From an uncultured Clostridium sp. (GTDB lineage Bacteria; Bacillota; Clostridia; Lachnospirales; Lachnospiraceae), in NCBI GenBank assembly GCA_902496665.1, contig CABVBU010000017.1:1-59802 (forward strand): a DNA stretch of 59,802 nucleotides, read 5' to 3'. The position numbers and the translations under genes are program-made. The notes beneath the pieces are model-generated. The model did no database searches. It saw only the letters and a list, made by a program, of their open reading frames with translations, and was not told the DNA's origin. Positions 50,465-58,945 of this stretch are shown piece after piece. Within the stretch, counting starts at the first letter, position 1. Every line of letters starts with the position of its first letter.

Positions 50465-51797
50465 TGATGAATTTCTGATCCGGTTTACGCTGGAGGAAGG
50501 ACTGAAGGATCGGGGATATGAGACTCAGTCGGCGGAAACGGTGAAGGACGCTCTTGAGAAGATGAAAACGTTCCACCCGCAGGTGATCCTACTGGATAAC
50601 CGCCTGCAGGACAGCCTCGGGATCGACGAGATCTCCACGTTCCGTTCCGCCGATGAGGAGGTCCAGGTGATCCTGATGACGGCGTACGGCTCTGTCGCCC
50701 AGGCGGTGGAGGCGACGAAGCGCGGTGCTTACGACTATATTTTAAAGCCCTTTGATATTGATGAGATTGACCGGATCGCCAGCCGCTGCATTGGCCAGAT
50801 GCAGGATCGGGAATCCCTGGAGTTTTTAAAGGGAAAAACGCAGGAATTTATCGGAGTCAGCGACGCCGCGATGCGGATCCGGCGCCACATCGAACTTCTC
50901 GGGAAGAATTCCTCGGTGAATGTTCTGATCCGGGGCGAGACCGGAACGGGAAAAGAGGTTGCGGCGTCCCTGATCCATGCTTGCAGTGACCGGCGGGACC
51001 ACCTGATGGTCCGCATCAACTGCAGTGCAATTCCGGAACATCTGATGGAGAGCGAGCTCTTTGGCTATGAGCGGGGGGCCTTTGCGGGCGCGATGAAGAC
51101 GAAGAAAGGCCTGATCGAGCTGGCAGCAGGCGGAACCGTGTTCTTAGATGAGATCGGGGAGCTTCCGCTGTCCATGCAGACAAAGATCCTCACGTTCCTG
51201 GACCATAAGAAGTTCAAGCGTGTGGGTGGCCTGGAGGACATCGAGGTGGATGCCCGGGTGATCGCGGCGACAAACCGGAATCTGGAACACGCCGTAAAGC
51301 AGGGGGAATTCCGGGAAGACCTTTTCTACCGGATCAATGTCATGGAACTTGTGATCCCGCCGTTACGGGACCGGAGAGAGGATATTCCGGCGCTCTGCGA
51401 TTATTACCTGAAATATTATAACGGCATGTTTGGAAAGAATATCACCCATGTGGATCCTGATTTTATGCGGGAGCTGCTTTTGTATGACTGGAAAGGGAAC
51501 GTTCGGGAACTGAAAAATATTTTTGAGCGCTGCTTCTTATTCTGTCAGGGGGACGTGCTTGAAAAACATGTGGAATTAAAACGGGTGGACTGGAAAGATG
51601 ATACCCGGACAGGAGAACCGTTTGCGCTAAAGGATCTTCGGAAAGGACCGATCAGTCTCGATCAGGAGGTTTCCATGCTGGAACAGATCTACATGGACCA
51701 GGCCCTGAAGCTCTGCGGAAACAACGTGACAAAAGCGGCGGCCCTTTTGGGGATCACGAGATTCTCCATGAAGAGAAGACTTGATAAGGAAGACTGA
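50442..51797 (+). CDS. NtrC-family response regulator with altered sigma-54 contact motif
   Basis: 451 residues. The receiver domain is at 1-120 with phosphoacceptor D52. An AAA+ domain follows at about 135-370 with Walker A GETGTGKE (165-172) and Walker B GGTVFLDEIGE (230-240), then a Fis-type HTH at the C-terminus (NNVTKAAALLGITRFSMKRRL). The loop that normally reads GAFTGA and contacts sigma-54 reads GAFAGA at 212-217. ATG 50442 is preferred (AGGG 7 bases upstream); 50436 is possible. Predicted activator of sigma-54 promoters, with the caveat that the central Thr of the contact loop is missing. I saw no clear -24/-12 element in the window. Confidence 0.9.
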   Translation: MKKVLIVDDEFLIRFTLEEGLKDRGYETQSAETVKDALEKMKTFHPQVILLDNRLQDSLGIDEISTFRSADEEVQVILMTAYGSVAQAVEATKRGAYDYILKPFDIDEIDRIASRCIGQMQDRESLEFLKGKTQEFIGVSDAAMRIRRHIELLGKNSSVNVLIRGETGTGKEVAASLIHACSDRRDHLMVRINCSAIPEHLMESELFGYERGAFAGAMKTKKGLIELAAGGTVFLDEIGELPLSMQTKILTFLDHKKFKRVGGLEDIEVDARVIAATNRNLEHAVKQGEFREDLFYRINVMELVIPPLRDRREDIPALCDYYLKYYNGMFGKNITHVDPDFMRELLLYDWKGNVRELKNIFERCFLFCQGDVLEKHVELKRVDWKDDTRTGEPFALKDLRKGPISLDQEVSMLEQIYMDQALKLCGNNVTKAAALLGITRFSMKRRLDKED

Positions 51798-51864
51798 GAT
51801 CTTACAGTCCTCCCGGCAAGGGCGCAGACCTGTGGAACAATTGAAAACGTGCAAAAATTCACAT

Positions 51865-51912
51865 CGTGCGAAATCGCTCGCTGAAACTGAGCGGATTCGC
51901 ACGATTTTTTGA
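51865..51912 (+). terminator. Intrinsic terminator after the NtrC-type gene
   Basis: CGTGCGAA (51865-51872) with TTCGCACG (51896-51903) and CGCTC/GAGCG inside, followed by TTTTTT. Confidence 0.9.
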
Positions 51913-51949
51913 AAATTTCAAAAAGATTTTCAAAAACTGAAAAATATAG

Positions 51950-51978
51950 TTGAATATCACTAAAAAGTCAGATAAAAT
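51950..51978 (+). promoter_or_regulatory. Promoter of the NRAMP-like gene
   Basis: TTGAAT (51950-51955), 17-base spacer, TAAAAT (51973-51978). Just upstream, GAAAAT...ATTTTC (51911-51931) forms an inverted repeat that could be an operator. Confidence 0.6.
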
Positions 51979-52021
51979 CAAGGCATCAGTTGTAGAAAAG
52001 ATACGAAAGGGGTACTCATTT

Positions 52022-53233
52022 ATGGGGGAAAAGAAAAAACACAGCAACATGACGACCTTGATGGGAGCTGCGTTCCTGATGGCGACATCCGCGATCGGAC
52101 CGGGCTTCCTGACACAGACTTCCACATTTACGGCTCAGTATAAAAGCGTTTTCGCGCTTGTGATCGTCTGTACGATCCTGCTGGATGTGACGACACAGTT
52201 AAATATCTGGTCGGTGATCGGAGTGTCCGGCATGCGTGGACAGGATATTGCGAATAAGGTTCTTCCGGGACTCGGATACTTTATCGCGTTCATGGTTGCC
52301 CTCGGCGGTCTGGCCTTCAATATCGGAAACGTCGGAGGCGGCGCTCTGGGACTCAACGTATTGTTCGGAATTCCGACGACGGTGGGAACCTTTATCGCGG
52401 GAATCATCGGAATCCTGATCTTCCTCTCAAAGGATGCGAAGGCCAGCATGGATAAGCTGACAAAATACCTTGGAAGCATCATGATCATCGTTGTTCTCTA
52501 TGTGGCGATCAAATCAAAACCTCCGGTAGGGGAAGCTGTGAGCAGCATTTTCCACCCGGGCGATGTGGGCGCTCTTGTTCTTCCGCTCATCACGCTTCTC
52601 GGAGGAAGCTGCGGCGGATATATCACATTCTCCGGTGCGCACCGTCTTCTTGACGCCGGATATTCCGGAAAGAAGGATCTTCCGCATGTACGCCAGTCCG
52701 TTTTGATGGGTGTCAGCGTTTCCGGAATCATGAGGATCCTGCTTTTCCTTGCAGTCCTCGGTGTCGTGACAGCAAACCCGAACGTGACACTCGACGCTTC
52801 AAACCCGGCAGCAGACGCGTTCCGTCTCGGAGCGGGCGTGATCGGATATAAGATCTTTGGTCTTGTCCTTTTCTTCGCCGCTACAACATCCGTCATCGGC
52901 GCTGCTTATACATCCGTTTCTTTCTTAAAGACTCTTCATCCGTTTATCATGAAGAACGAAAAGTGGTTCGTGATCGGATTTATCACAGCATCCACACTGA
53001 TCATGGCGATCCTCGGAAAGCCGGCAGCGCTCCTTGTACTTGCAGGCGCTTTAAACGGACTGATCCTTCCGCTGACACTCTTAACGATCCTTCTCGCAAG
53101 CAGAAACAAGAAGATCGTCGGCGAGGATTACAAGCATCCGACGATCCTCATCGTTTTGGGAGTATGCGTGGTACTGCTCACAGGATTTTCCGGAATCAAA
53201 GCTCTTCCGGGAATCTTAAAGATGTTCGGCTAA
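52022..53233 (+). CDS. NRAMP-related transporter of the oxoprolinase cluster (YcsG-like)
   Basis: 403 residues, 10-11 membrane segments. The family opening GPGFLTQTST (residues 26-35) is there, but the NRAMP metal-site motif DPGN that should follow in TM1 is absent. The TM6 MPH region is represented by SGAHRLL near 204. The protein therefore shares the NRAMP fold without its manganese/iron ligands. Bacillus subtilis has the same association (ycsF-ycsG-ycsI-kipI-kipA), so this is probably the uptake protein for 5-oxoproline or a related compound rather than a metal; that is inference. RBS AAAGGGG before ATG 52022. Followed after 94 bases by pxpA, which has its own promoter. Confidence 0.82.
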   Translation: MGEKKKHSNMTTLMGAAFLMATSAIGPGFLTQTSTFTAQYKSVFALVIVCTILLDVTTQLNIWSVIGVSGMRGQDIANKVLPGLGYFIAFMVALGGLAFNIGNVGGGALGLNVLFGIPTTVGTFIAGIIGILIFLSKDAKASMDKLTKYLGSIMIIVVLYVAIKSKPPVGEAVSSIFHPGDVGALVLPLITLLGGSCGGYITFSGAHRLLDAGYSGKKDLPHVRQSVLMGVSVSGIMRILLFLAVLGVVTANPNVTLDASNPAADAFRLGAGVIGYKIFGLVLFFAATTSVIGAAYTSVSFLKTLHPFIMKNEKWFVIGFITASTLIMAILGKPAALLVLAGALNGLILPLTLLTILLASRNKKIVGEDYKHPTILIVLGVCVVLLTGFSGIKALPGILKMFG

Positions 53234-53246
53234 GGCTAATTATGTA

Positions 53247-53275
53247 TTGAGATTGTGATGCAAGTCGTTTAAAAT
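53247..53275 (+). promoter_or_regulatory. Promoter of pxpABC-ycsI
   Basis: TTGAGA (53247-53252), 17-base spacer, TAAAAT (53270-53275), about 50 bases before the pxpA start. Confidence 0.55.
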
Positions 53276-53327
53276 AGTAGATAGGAAATTTAGAAAATAC
53301 CGACAGCGAAAGCAAGGAGGAAACATT

Positions 53328-54089
53328 ATGTACCGTGTAGATTTAAACAGTGACCTTGGAGAAAGCTTTGGAAATTATACGATCGGAATGGACGAGGAGA
53401 TCTTAAAATACGTCTCCTCCGCAAACGTGGCATGCGGCTGGCACGCAGGTGACGCGATGGTGATGGAAAAGACCGTTGCTCTGGCGAAAGAGTTCGGAAC
53501 AGCCGTCGGCGCGCACCCGGGATTCCCGGACCTTGTGGGCTTCGGACGCCGCAATATGGCAGTGACACCGGATGAGGCGAAAGCTTATGTCCGTTACCAG
53601 CTGGGCGCTCTCATGGCGTTCTGTACCGCTCACGGTGTAAAGATCCAGCATGTAAAACCGCACGGCGCTCTTTACAACATGGCAGCCGTTGACGAGAAGT
53701 TAGCCATCGCGATGTGTGAGGCAGTTTATGAGGTAGATAAGGACATCATTTTCATGGGTCTTGCAGGTTCCAAGATGATCACGGCAGCAGAAAAAGTCGG
53801 TCTCCGCGCCGCAAGCGAGGTATTCGCGGACCGTGCCTACAACGATGACGGAACTCTCGTATCAAGGAAGCTTCCGGGCGCAGTGATCAAGGACAAAGAC
53901 CTTGCGATCAAGCGTGTGATCCGTATGGTAAAAGAAGGAAAAGTTGAGTCCATCAACGGAAACGATATCGCGATCAAGGCAGACTCCATCTGCGTTCACG
54001 GTGACAACCCGAAAGCCCTGGAGTTCGTAAAGAATATCCGTGAGACACTGATCGCGGAAGGTGTGGAGATCAGGAATTTAAGTTTATAG
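53328..54089 (+). CDS. pxpA: 5-oxoprolinase subunit A (LamB/YcsF family)
   Basis: 253 residues. It begins VDLNSDLGESFG, the family signature, with SSANVACGWHAGD near 30, AHPGFPDLVGFGRR near 64 and VKPHGALYN near 106. With PxpB and PxpC it hydrolyses 5-oxoproline (pyroglutamate) to glutamate using ATP; PxpA is the ring-opening part. RBS AAGGAGG. Second gene of the cluster, following the YcsG-like transporter. Confidence 0.95.
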   Translation: MYRVDLNSDLGESFGNYTIGMDEEILKYVSSANVACGWHAGDAMVMEKTVALAKEFGTAVGAHPGFPDLVGFGRRNMAVTPDEAKAYVRYQLGALMAFCTAHGVKIQHVKPHGALYNMAAVDEKLAIAMCEAVYEVDKDIIFMGLAGSKMITAAEKVGLRAASEVFADRAYNDDGTLVSRKLPGAVIKDKDLAIKRVIRMVKEGKVESINGNDIAIKADSICVHGDNPKALEFVKNIRETLIAEGVEIRNLSL

Positions 54090-54161
54090 GAAAAAATAGT
54101 GCAGCTGTTTGACATCTCGTGAATGTCAAACAGCCGCAAATGTATAGAGAGGAGACTCGCT

Positions 54162-54893
54162 GTGGGAAATGTAAGATATCTGGTTTCCGGCGACTGTGCA
54201 GTCACCGTGGAATTTGGAAATGAGATCAGCCCGGAGATCAACCGGAAGATCCGTGCGTTCAAGATCGCGTTAGAGAAAGAACAGATCGAAGGAATCGTAG
54301 AAACTGTGCCGACATACCGCTCCCTTCTTGTTGTATACAAGCCGGAAGTGATCCGTTTCTCAGCGCTGACAGAAAAATTTGAGCAGGTTCTGTCCTCCAT
54401 GGGCAGCATCCAGATCCCGCCGCCAACGGTGATCGAAATTCCGGTGCTCTATGGCGGAGAGATGGGACCGGACCTTGCGAATGTGGCAGAGCATAACGGA
54501 CTTACGGAAGAGGAAGTCGTAAAGATCCACTCCTCCGAAGAGTACCTGATCTACATGCTGGGCTTCATCGCGGGATTCCCGTACCTCGGCGGCATGGACA
54601 AGCGCATCGCGACCCCGCGTTTGAAGAGCCCACGTGTAAAGATCGAGGGCGGCTCCGTGGGAATCGCCGGAGAGCAGACTGGAATCTATCCGGTGGCATC
54701 CCCGGGCGGCTGGCAGCTTATCGGAAGAACTCCGTTAAAGCTGTATGATTCCGAGCGGGAAAAACCGGTACTCCTGGAGTCAGGACAGTACATTAAATTC
54801 CGCCCGGTGACGGAAGAAGAGTACAAAGCCATCGAAAAACAGGTGGAGAACAATACATATCAGTATGTAGTATATGATAAGGAGGCGGAGTGA
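54162..54893 (+). CDS. pxpB: 5-oxoprolinase subunit B (KipI family)
   Basis: 243 residues. It contains YLVSGDCAVTVEFG at the start, VPTYRSLLVVYKP near 50 and the conserved YMLGFIAGFPYLGG near 130, with SVGIAGEQTGIYPVASPGGWQLIGRTP near 165. Part of the ATP-dependent PxpBC kinase-like complex. The start is taken as GTG 54162 because GAGAGGAG lies just upstream; ATG 54123 in the same frame has no RBS and adds a peptide unlike the family. Stop overlaps the pxpC ATG. Confidence 0.93.
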   Translation: MGNVRYLVSGDCAVTVEFGNEISPEINRKIRAFKIALEKEQIEGIVETVPTYRSLLVVYKPEVIRFSALTEKFEQVLSSMGSIQIPPPTVIEIPVLYGGEMGPDLANVAEHNGLTEEEVVKIHSSEEYLIYMLGFIAGFPYLGGMDKRIATPRLKSPRVKIEGGSVGIAGEQTGIYPVASPGGWQLIGRTPLKLYDSEREKPVLLESGQYIKFRPVTEEEYKAIEKQVENNTYQYVVYDKEAE

Positions 54894-55990
54894 TGGGCAT
54901 TCAGATCATAAACGGCGGATTCCTGACAACGATTCAGGATATGGGACGTTACGGATATCAGGAGACTGGAATGTCCGTATCTGGTGTCATGGATACCAGG
55001 GCAGCGTCACTCGCCAATATCCTTGTTGGAAATGATACGAACGAGGCGGTCATCGAGATCACGATGATGGGCCCGACCATGAAATTTACAGAAGATGAGA
55101 TTATCGCGGTGACAGGCGGCGACCTCGGGGCAAAGATCGACGGAAAGCCGGTAGAGAGATACCGCGCGGTCCTGGTAAAAGCGGGACAGACGTTGAGCTT
55201 CATGGGCATGTACGGCGGAAGCCGTGCGTATATCGCCTTTGCGGGCGGACTTGATATCCCGGTCGTTATGGGAAGCAGATCCACGAACCTGAAATCAAAA
55301 GTCGGCGGATACGAGGGAAGAAAATTGGGAACCGGCGATGAGATCAGTTTCCGTGCTCCCGCATCCTGGCTCCCACATATGGCGGAGCGTGTATACGGAC
55401 TCCCGTCCTACGGTGCAAAGGAATGGACACTCAGAGTCGTTATGGGCCCGCAGGACGACTGCTTTACAGATAAGGGAATCAACACCTTCTTAAACAGCAC
55501 CTACACGATCTCCAACGAGTACGACCGCATGGGCTGCCGCATGGAAGGTGATGTGATCGAGCATAAAAACGGCGGCGACATCATCACCGACGGCATCAGC
55601 TTCGGTGCTGTCCAGGTTCCGTCCCACGGAAATCCTATCGTCATGATGGCGGACCATCAGACCACAGGCGGCTACACAAAGATCGCCAACGTGATCTCTG
55701 TGGACCTTCCGGTGCTTGCCCAGTGCATGCCGGGAATGAAGATCCATTTTGAGAAAGTTACGGTGGATGAGGCGCAGGATCTTTATTGTAAGGAAAAAGA
55801 AGAGTTCAGCGCGCTTGCGAAGAAACTGAATACCCCGGTGGAACCGGCGGACGATGAGCAGGCTGTGGCGATCGCAGCGGCATCCGAGGCGAACAAGACC
55901 GCATGGGTAAAGGCGGGAACATATAAGATCTCGGTAAATGGAAAAGAGTTTCTTGTGGAGCTTGAAAAAGAGATTGTGAGATTCCGATAA
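54893..55990 (+). CDS. pxpC: 5-oxoprolinase subunit C (KipA family)
   Basis: 365 residues. Typical opening FLTTIQDMGRYGYQETGMSVSGVMD, then ANILVGND, an AFAGGLDIPVVMGSRST segment near 122 and DGISFGAVQVPSHGNPIVMMADHQTTGGY near 230. Forms the catalytic biotin-carboxylase-like complex with PxpB. ATG 54893 (AGGAGG 7 bases upstream) is preferred to the adjacent in-frame ATG 54890. Coupled to pxpB by one shared base pair of start/stop (ATGA type overlap). Confidence 0.94.
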   Translation: MGIQIINGGFLTTIQDMGRYGYQETGMSVSGVMDTRAASLANILVGNDTNEAVIEITMMGPTMKFTEDEIIAVTGGDLGAKIDGKPVERYRAVLVKAGQTLSFMGMYGGSRAYIAFAGGLDIPVVMGSRSTNLKSKVGGYEGRKLGTGDEISFRAPASWLPHMAERVYGLPSYGAKEWTLRVVMGPQDDCFTDKGINTFLNSTYTISNEYDRMGCRMEGDVIEHKNGGDIITDGISFGAVQVPSHGNPIVMMADHQTTGGYTKIANVISVDLPVLAQCMPGMKIHFEKVTVDEAQDLYCKEKEEFSALAKKLNTPVEPADDEQAVAIAAASEANKTAWVKAGTYKISVNGKEFLVELEKEIVRFR

Positions 55991-56123
55991 AAAGAAACAT
56001 GGAGATGCAGGCCGGAAAATGACCGGATCGGTGAAGCATTTCAGCAGAATGGGTCGTGGGGGAATAGAGACCTTGAGATGCCGGGAACGAAAAGAACGGC
56101 ATAGGAGAAAGGGGTAATGAAAA

Positions 56124-56945
56124 ATGGGAGATTACAGAATGACAAAACCGGAAGAGATCTGGAAAAAGATCCGCGACGGAGAGATCACAGGCCCGACAGC
56201 CGGAATGTGCGGAGGATATGCACAGGCGAACCTTGTGATCCTGCCGAAAAAATATGCGGAAGACTTTAAAAAGTTCGCGGAGCGCAACCCGAAACCGTGT
56301 CCGATCCTCGAGATCATGGATGGTTCTCCTCTTGTCCATGATATGGGCGAGGGCGCGAACATCGTCACAGATATTCCGCGGTACTTTATCTATAAGAACG
56401 GCGTGAAGGTCGACGAGGTGACAGACGCATCTGAATACTGGCAGGATGATTTCGTTGGATTCCTCATCGGCTGCAGCTTCTCCTTCGAGGAGGCGCTCTT
56501 ACAGGCCGGAATCGACGTGCGCCACATCTCCATGGGCAGAAATGTCCCGATGTACAAGACGAATATCGAGTGCGAAAAAGCAGGAGTCTTCGAGGGTCCG
56601 TTGGTATGCAGCATGCGCCCGATGACGCCGGAGGACGCGAAGAAGGCAGCCGAGATCACGGAAAAGTTCCCGAACGTTCACGGCGGTCCTGTCCACATGG
56701 GCGATCCGGCTGAGATCGGCATCAAGGATATCGACCATCCGGACTATGGCGATCCAGTGGAGATCCGCGAGGGCGAGATCCCGGTATTCTGGGCCTGCGG
56801 CGTGACCCCACAGGCAGCCGTCGAGCGGGCGAAGCCGCCGATCGTTATCACCCACGCCCCAGGACATATGTTCATCACGAACGTGAAGAACACGGAACTG
56901 AATGATTATCTGGAGAAAAAGAAACAAGGTACGAAGTCGCTGTGA
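56124..56945 (+). CDS. YcsI/DUF1445 family putative hydro-lyase (D-glutamate cyclase-like)
   Basis: 273 residues. The family motifs GPTAGMCGGYAQANLVILPK near 25, FLIGCSFSFEEAL near 112, NVPMYKTNIEC near 137 and the C-terminal WACGVTPQAA...ITHAPGHMFITN are all present. Members related to mitochondrial D-glutamate cyclase make 5-oxo-D-proline, which fits the neighbouring 5-oxoprolinase genes. In B. subtilis ycsI sits in the same cluster. RBS AAAGGGG lies 11 bases before ATG 56124. 133 bases separate it from pxpC. Confidence 0.9.
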   Translation: MGDYRMTKPEEIWKKIRDGEITGPTAGMCGGYAQANLVILPKKYAEDFKKFAERNPKPCPILEIMDGSPLVHDMGEGANIVTDIPRYFIYKNGVKVDEVTDASEYWQDDFVGFLIGCSFSFEEALLQAGIDVRHISMGRNVPMYKTNIECEKAGVFEGPLVCSMRPMTPEDAKKAAEITEKFPNVHGGPVHMGDPAEIGIKDIDHPDYGDPVEIREGEIPVFWACGVTPQAAVERAKPPIVITHAPGHMFITNVKNTELNDYLEKKKQGTKSL

Positions 56946-57089
56946 AACAGAAGGAATAGAAGCGTCGCAGATGCGTGATCAGCTGTCAGCATCGGACATG
57001 CCAGATTTTGCCGGACAGATGCGGAAATGAAAGGATCGTGCCCTCGAGAGTGAGAGGTTCGGGTCACCGGGCCTTCGGATCCTGGAGAG

Positions 57090-57118
57090 TTGACAGAATC
57101 CGAAATCTGTGCTATTCT
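57090..57118 (+). promoter_or_regulatory. Near-consensus promoter upstream of the MATE gene
   Basis: TTGACA (57090-57095), 17-base spacer, TATTCT (57113-57118). The transcript would start near 57125 and meet a strong terminator at 57164-57212. 56946-57085 shows nothing else. Confidence 0.75.
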
Positions 57119-57124
57119 ACCAGA

Positions 57125-57212
57125 CGTTAAAACTTGTGTGGATTTTTAAAGAAGAACTTTTTTCGCCACACAATCACCCAAAATTTTATGGGTGGTTGTG
57201 TGGCGTTTTTTT
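57125..57212 (+). ncRNA. Short terminated RNA or attenuator leader before the MATE gene
   Basis: From the promoter at 57090-57118, about 85 bases run into a 17-bp terminator stem: 57164-57180 with 57189-57205 (one G-T), then seven T. TTGTGTGG at 57134-57141 repeats part of the 3' terminator arm and can pair with CCACACAA (57166-57173), the 5' arm. Two mutually exclusive folds therefore exist, anti-terminator and terminator. This is either transcription attenuation of the MATE gene or a small RNA. No known riboswitch aptamer recognised. Confidence 0.5.
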
Positions 57213-57278
57213 GTTTAACAGAAAATTCCGATAGAACTTCCTACTAAACAAAAAGGAACTACGAGCCAATGATGTGTA

Positions 57279-57348
57279 CTCGCGCGAAGATTCAGATTGT
57301 CGCAAGTGACTGCGCTCGGCGCGAGAATGTGTCGAGGCACATTCTTTT
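57279..57348 (+). terminator. Second hairpin/terminator-like region before the MATE gene
   Basis: CTCGCGC (57279-57285) can pair with GCGCGAG (57319-57325). Overlapping this, AGAATGTG (57324-57331) pairs with CACATTCT (57338-57345) followed by TTT. Tandem terminators 130 bases apart upstream of one gene are unusual. Confidence 0.5.
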
Positions 57349-57417
57349 AATTGCTTATATCAACGAAGTTTTACATATGGAACTGTTACTTTAAAAATTA
57401 TATGGGAGGTTATAATC

Positions 57418-58764
57418 ATGAACGAAACTTTCATGAAGGAGAAGCCGGTCTTTCCGCTTCTCCTCGGAATGGGAATGCCCATGGTCTTGTCCATGCTGGT
57501 GAATTCCCTCTATAATATTGTAGACAGCTATTTTGTTGCCCAGATCAGCGAGAACGCCATGGAGGCGCTGTCCCTGGTGTTCCCAATCCAGAACTTTATC
57601 AACGCCATGGCCATCGGTTTCGGCGTGGGAATCAACGCGCTGATCGCCACGGCGAGAGGTGCCGGAAAAGAAAATGAAGCGCGCCGGGCAGCGACTCAGG
57701 GTGTTGTCCTGTCTGTGATCCACGGGATCCTCCTCTCTGTGATCTGCATCGTCATCATGCCCGGATTCCTTGGGAGATTCACAGGCGATCAGGAGGTCAT
57801 CCGGTACGGTGTGCGCTACGCATCCGTCGCATTCCTGTTTTCACCGGTCATCATGGCAGGACTGGCCTTCGAAAAGATCTTTCAGGCAGTGGGGCGGATG
57901 AAGGTGTCCATGATTGCCCTGCTTGGCGGATGCATCACAAACATTATCCTGGATCCGATTTTAATCTTTGGACTGGCGTTCTTTCCGAAAATGGGAATCT
58001 CCGGCGCAGCGATTGCAACAGGTGTGGGGCAGCTTATTTCGCTCATGGTCTACCTTGCTTTCTATTTCAGAGGACCGGTTCCGGTAAAGCTGGAAGCAAG
58101 GTATAAGATTCCCGGTGGAAATACGATGAAGAAGCTCTACGGGATCGGAATCCCGGCAATCCTCAATCTGGCGCTGCCCTCCGTCATGATCTTTGTGTTA
58201 AACGGCCTGCTGGCGCAGTATTCCAGAAGCTATGTGGTCATTCTCGGAATCTACTATAAACTGCAGACCTTCCTCTACTTCCCGGCCAGCGGCATCATCC
58301 AGGGCATGCGCCCGGTGATCGGCTACAATTTCGGCGCCGGAGAGCGTGAGAGAGTCGGAAAGATCTACAAGACGACGTTAGCCATGACCGGTGCGATCAT
58401 GGCAGCAGGAACGGTGCTTTGCCTTACGATCTCCAATACACTGATCGGTGCCTTCACCGACAATGCAGAGACCATCGCGGCAGGCGGTGCGGCTCTCAGG
58501 ATCATCAGCGCTGGCTTCATCGTCTCAACGGTCTCCGTAACGGCATCCGGTGCCCTGGAGGGGATCGGTATGGGCGTACAGTCCCTGGTGATCTCGTTGC
58601 TCCGATACATCGTGGTCATTCTGCCGTCCGCTTTCATTTTATGTCATTTGTTTGGCGGCGGAGCAGTCTGGAACGCGTTCTGGATCACGGAGTTTGTGGC
58701 AGCGATCGTGGCTGAGATCGTGTACCGGGGAACGATAAAGAGGACCATGCCAAAACCACGATAA
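57418..58764 (+). CDS. MATE-family multidrug/toxin exporter
   Basis: 448 residues, 12 predicted membrane segments in two homologous halves. Typical N-half segments are MPMVLSMLVNSLYNIVDSYFVAQ near 18-40 and FGVGINALIATARGAGKENEARRAA near 70-95, and the C-half repeats the pattern (GMRPVIGYNFGAGERERVGK near 300-320). Exports cationic drugs, metabolites or toxins by Na+ or H+ antiport; the substrate is unknown. RBS GGGAGG. Its leader holds two terminator-like hairpins and a promoter, implying conditional read-through. Confidence 0.92.
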   Translation: MNETFMKEKPVFPLLLGMGMPMVLSMLVNSLYNIVDSYFVAQISENAMEALSLVFPIQNFINAMAIGFGVGINALIATARGAGKENEARRAATQGVVLSVIHGILLSVICIVIMPGFLGRFTGDQEVIRYGVRYASVAFLFSPVIMAGLAFEKIFQAVGRMKVSMIALLGGCITNIILDPILIFGLAFFPKMGISGAAIATGVGQLISLMVYLAFYFRGPVPVKLEARYKIPGGNTMKKLYGIGIPAILNLALPSVMIFVLNGLLAQYSRSYVVILGIYYKLQTFLYFPASGIIQGMRPVIGYNFGAGERERVGKIYKTTLAMTGAIMAAGTVLCLTISNTLIGAFTDNAETIAAGGAALRIISAGFIVSTVSVTASGALEGIGMGVQSLVISLLRYIVVILPSAFILCHLFGGGAVWNAFWITEFVAAIVAEIVYRGTIKRTMPKPR

Positions 58765-58812
58765 AATATAGGTTTTTCGGCAAAATTTAATCGAAATTTT
58801 GAAGAAAAACGG

Positions 58813-58841
58813 TTGACACACCCGGACATGTATAATATAAT
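58813..58841 (+). promoter_or_regulatory. Promoter of rplM-rpsI
   Basis: TTGACA (58813-58818), 17-base spacer, TATAAT (58836-58841): a full-consensus sigma-A promoter. The ~95-base leader before rplM could hold an L13-type autoregulatory element, but I cannot confirm a structure. Confidence 0.85.
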
Positions 58842-58945
58842 GTATAACTGTGACATCGGTTGAAAATGCTGTAGCCAAAGCCCCGGAAACAGTATTTTAC
58901 GATAAAGGAACATTGATTGATTTAGTACAAACAGGAGGTCAACCC

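Noticed and set aside
53234..54160. ATG 54123 as pxpB start
   Set aside because: No RBS before it; GTG 54162 has GAGAGGAG upstream and gives the family-like N-terminus.
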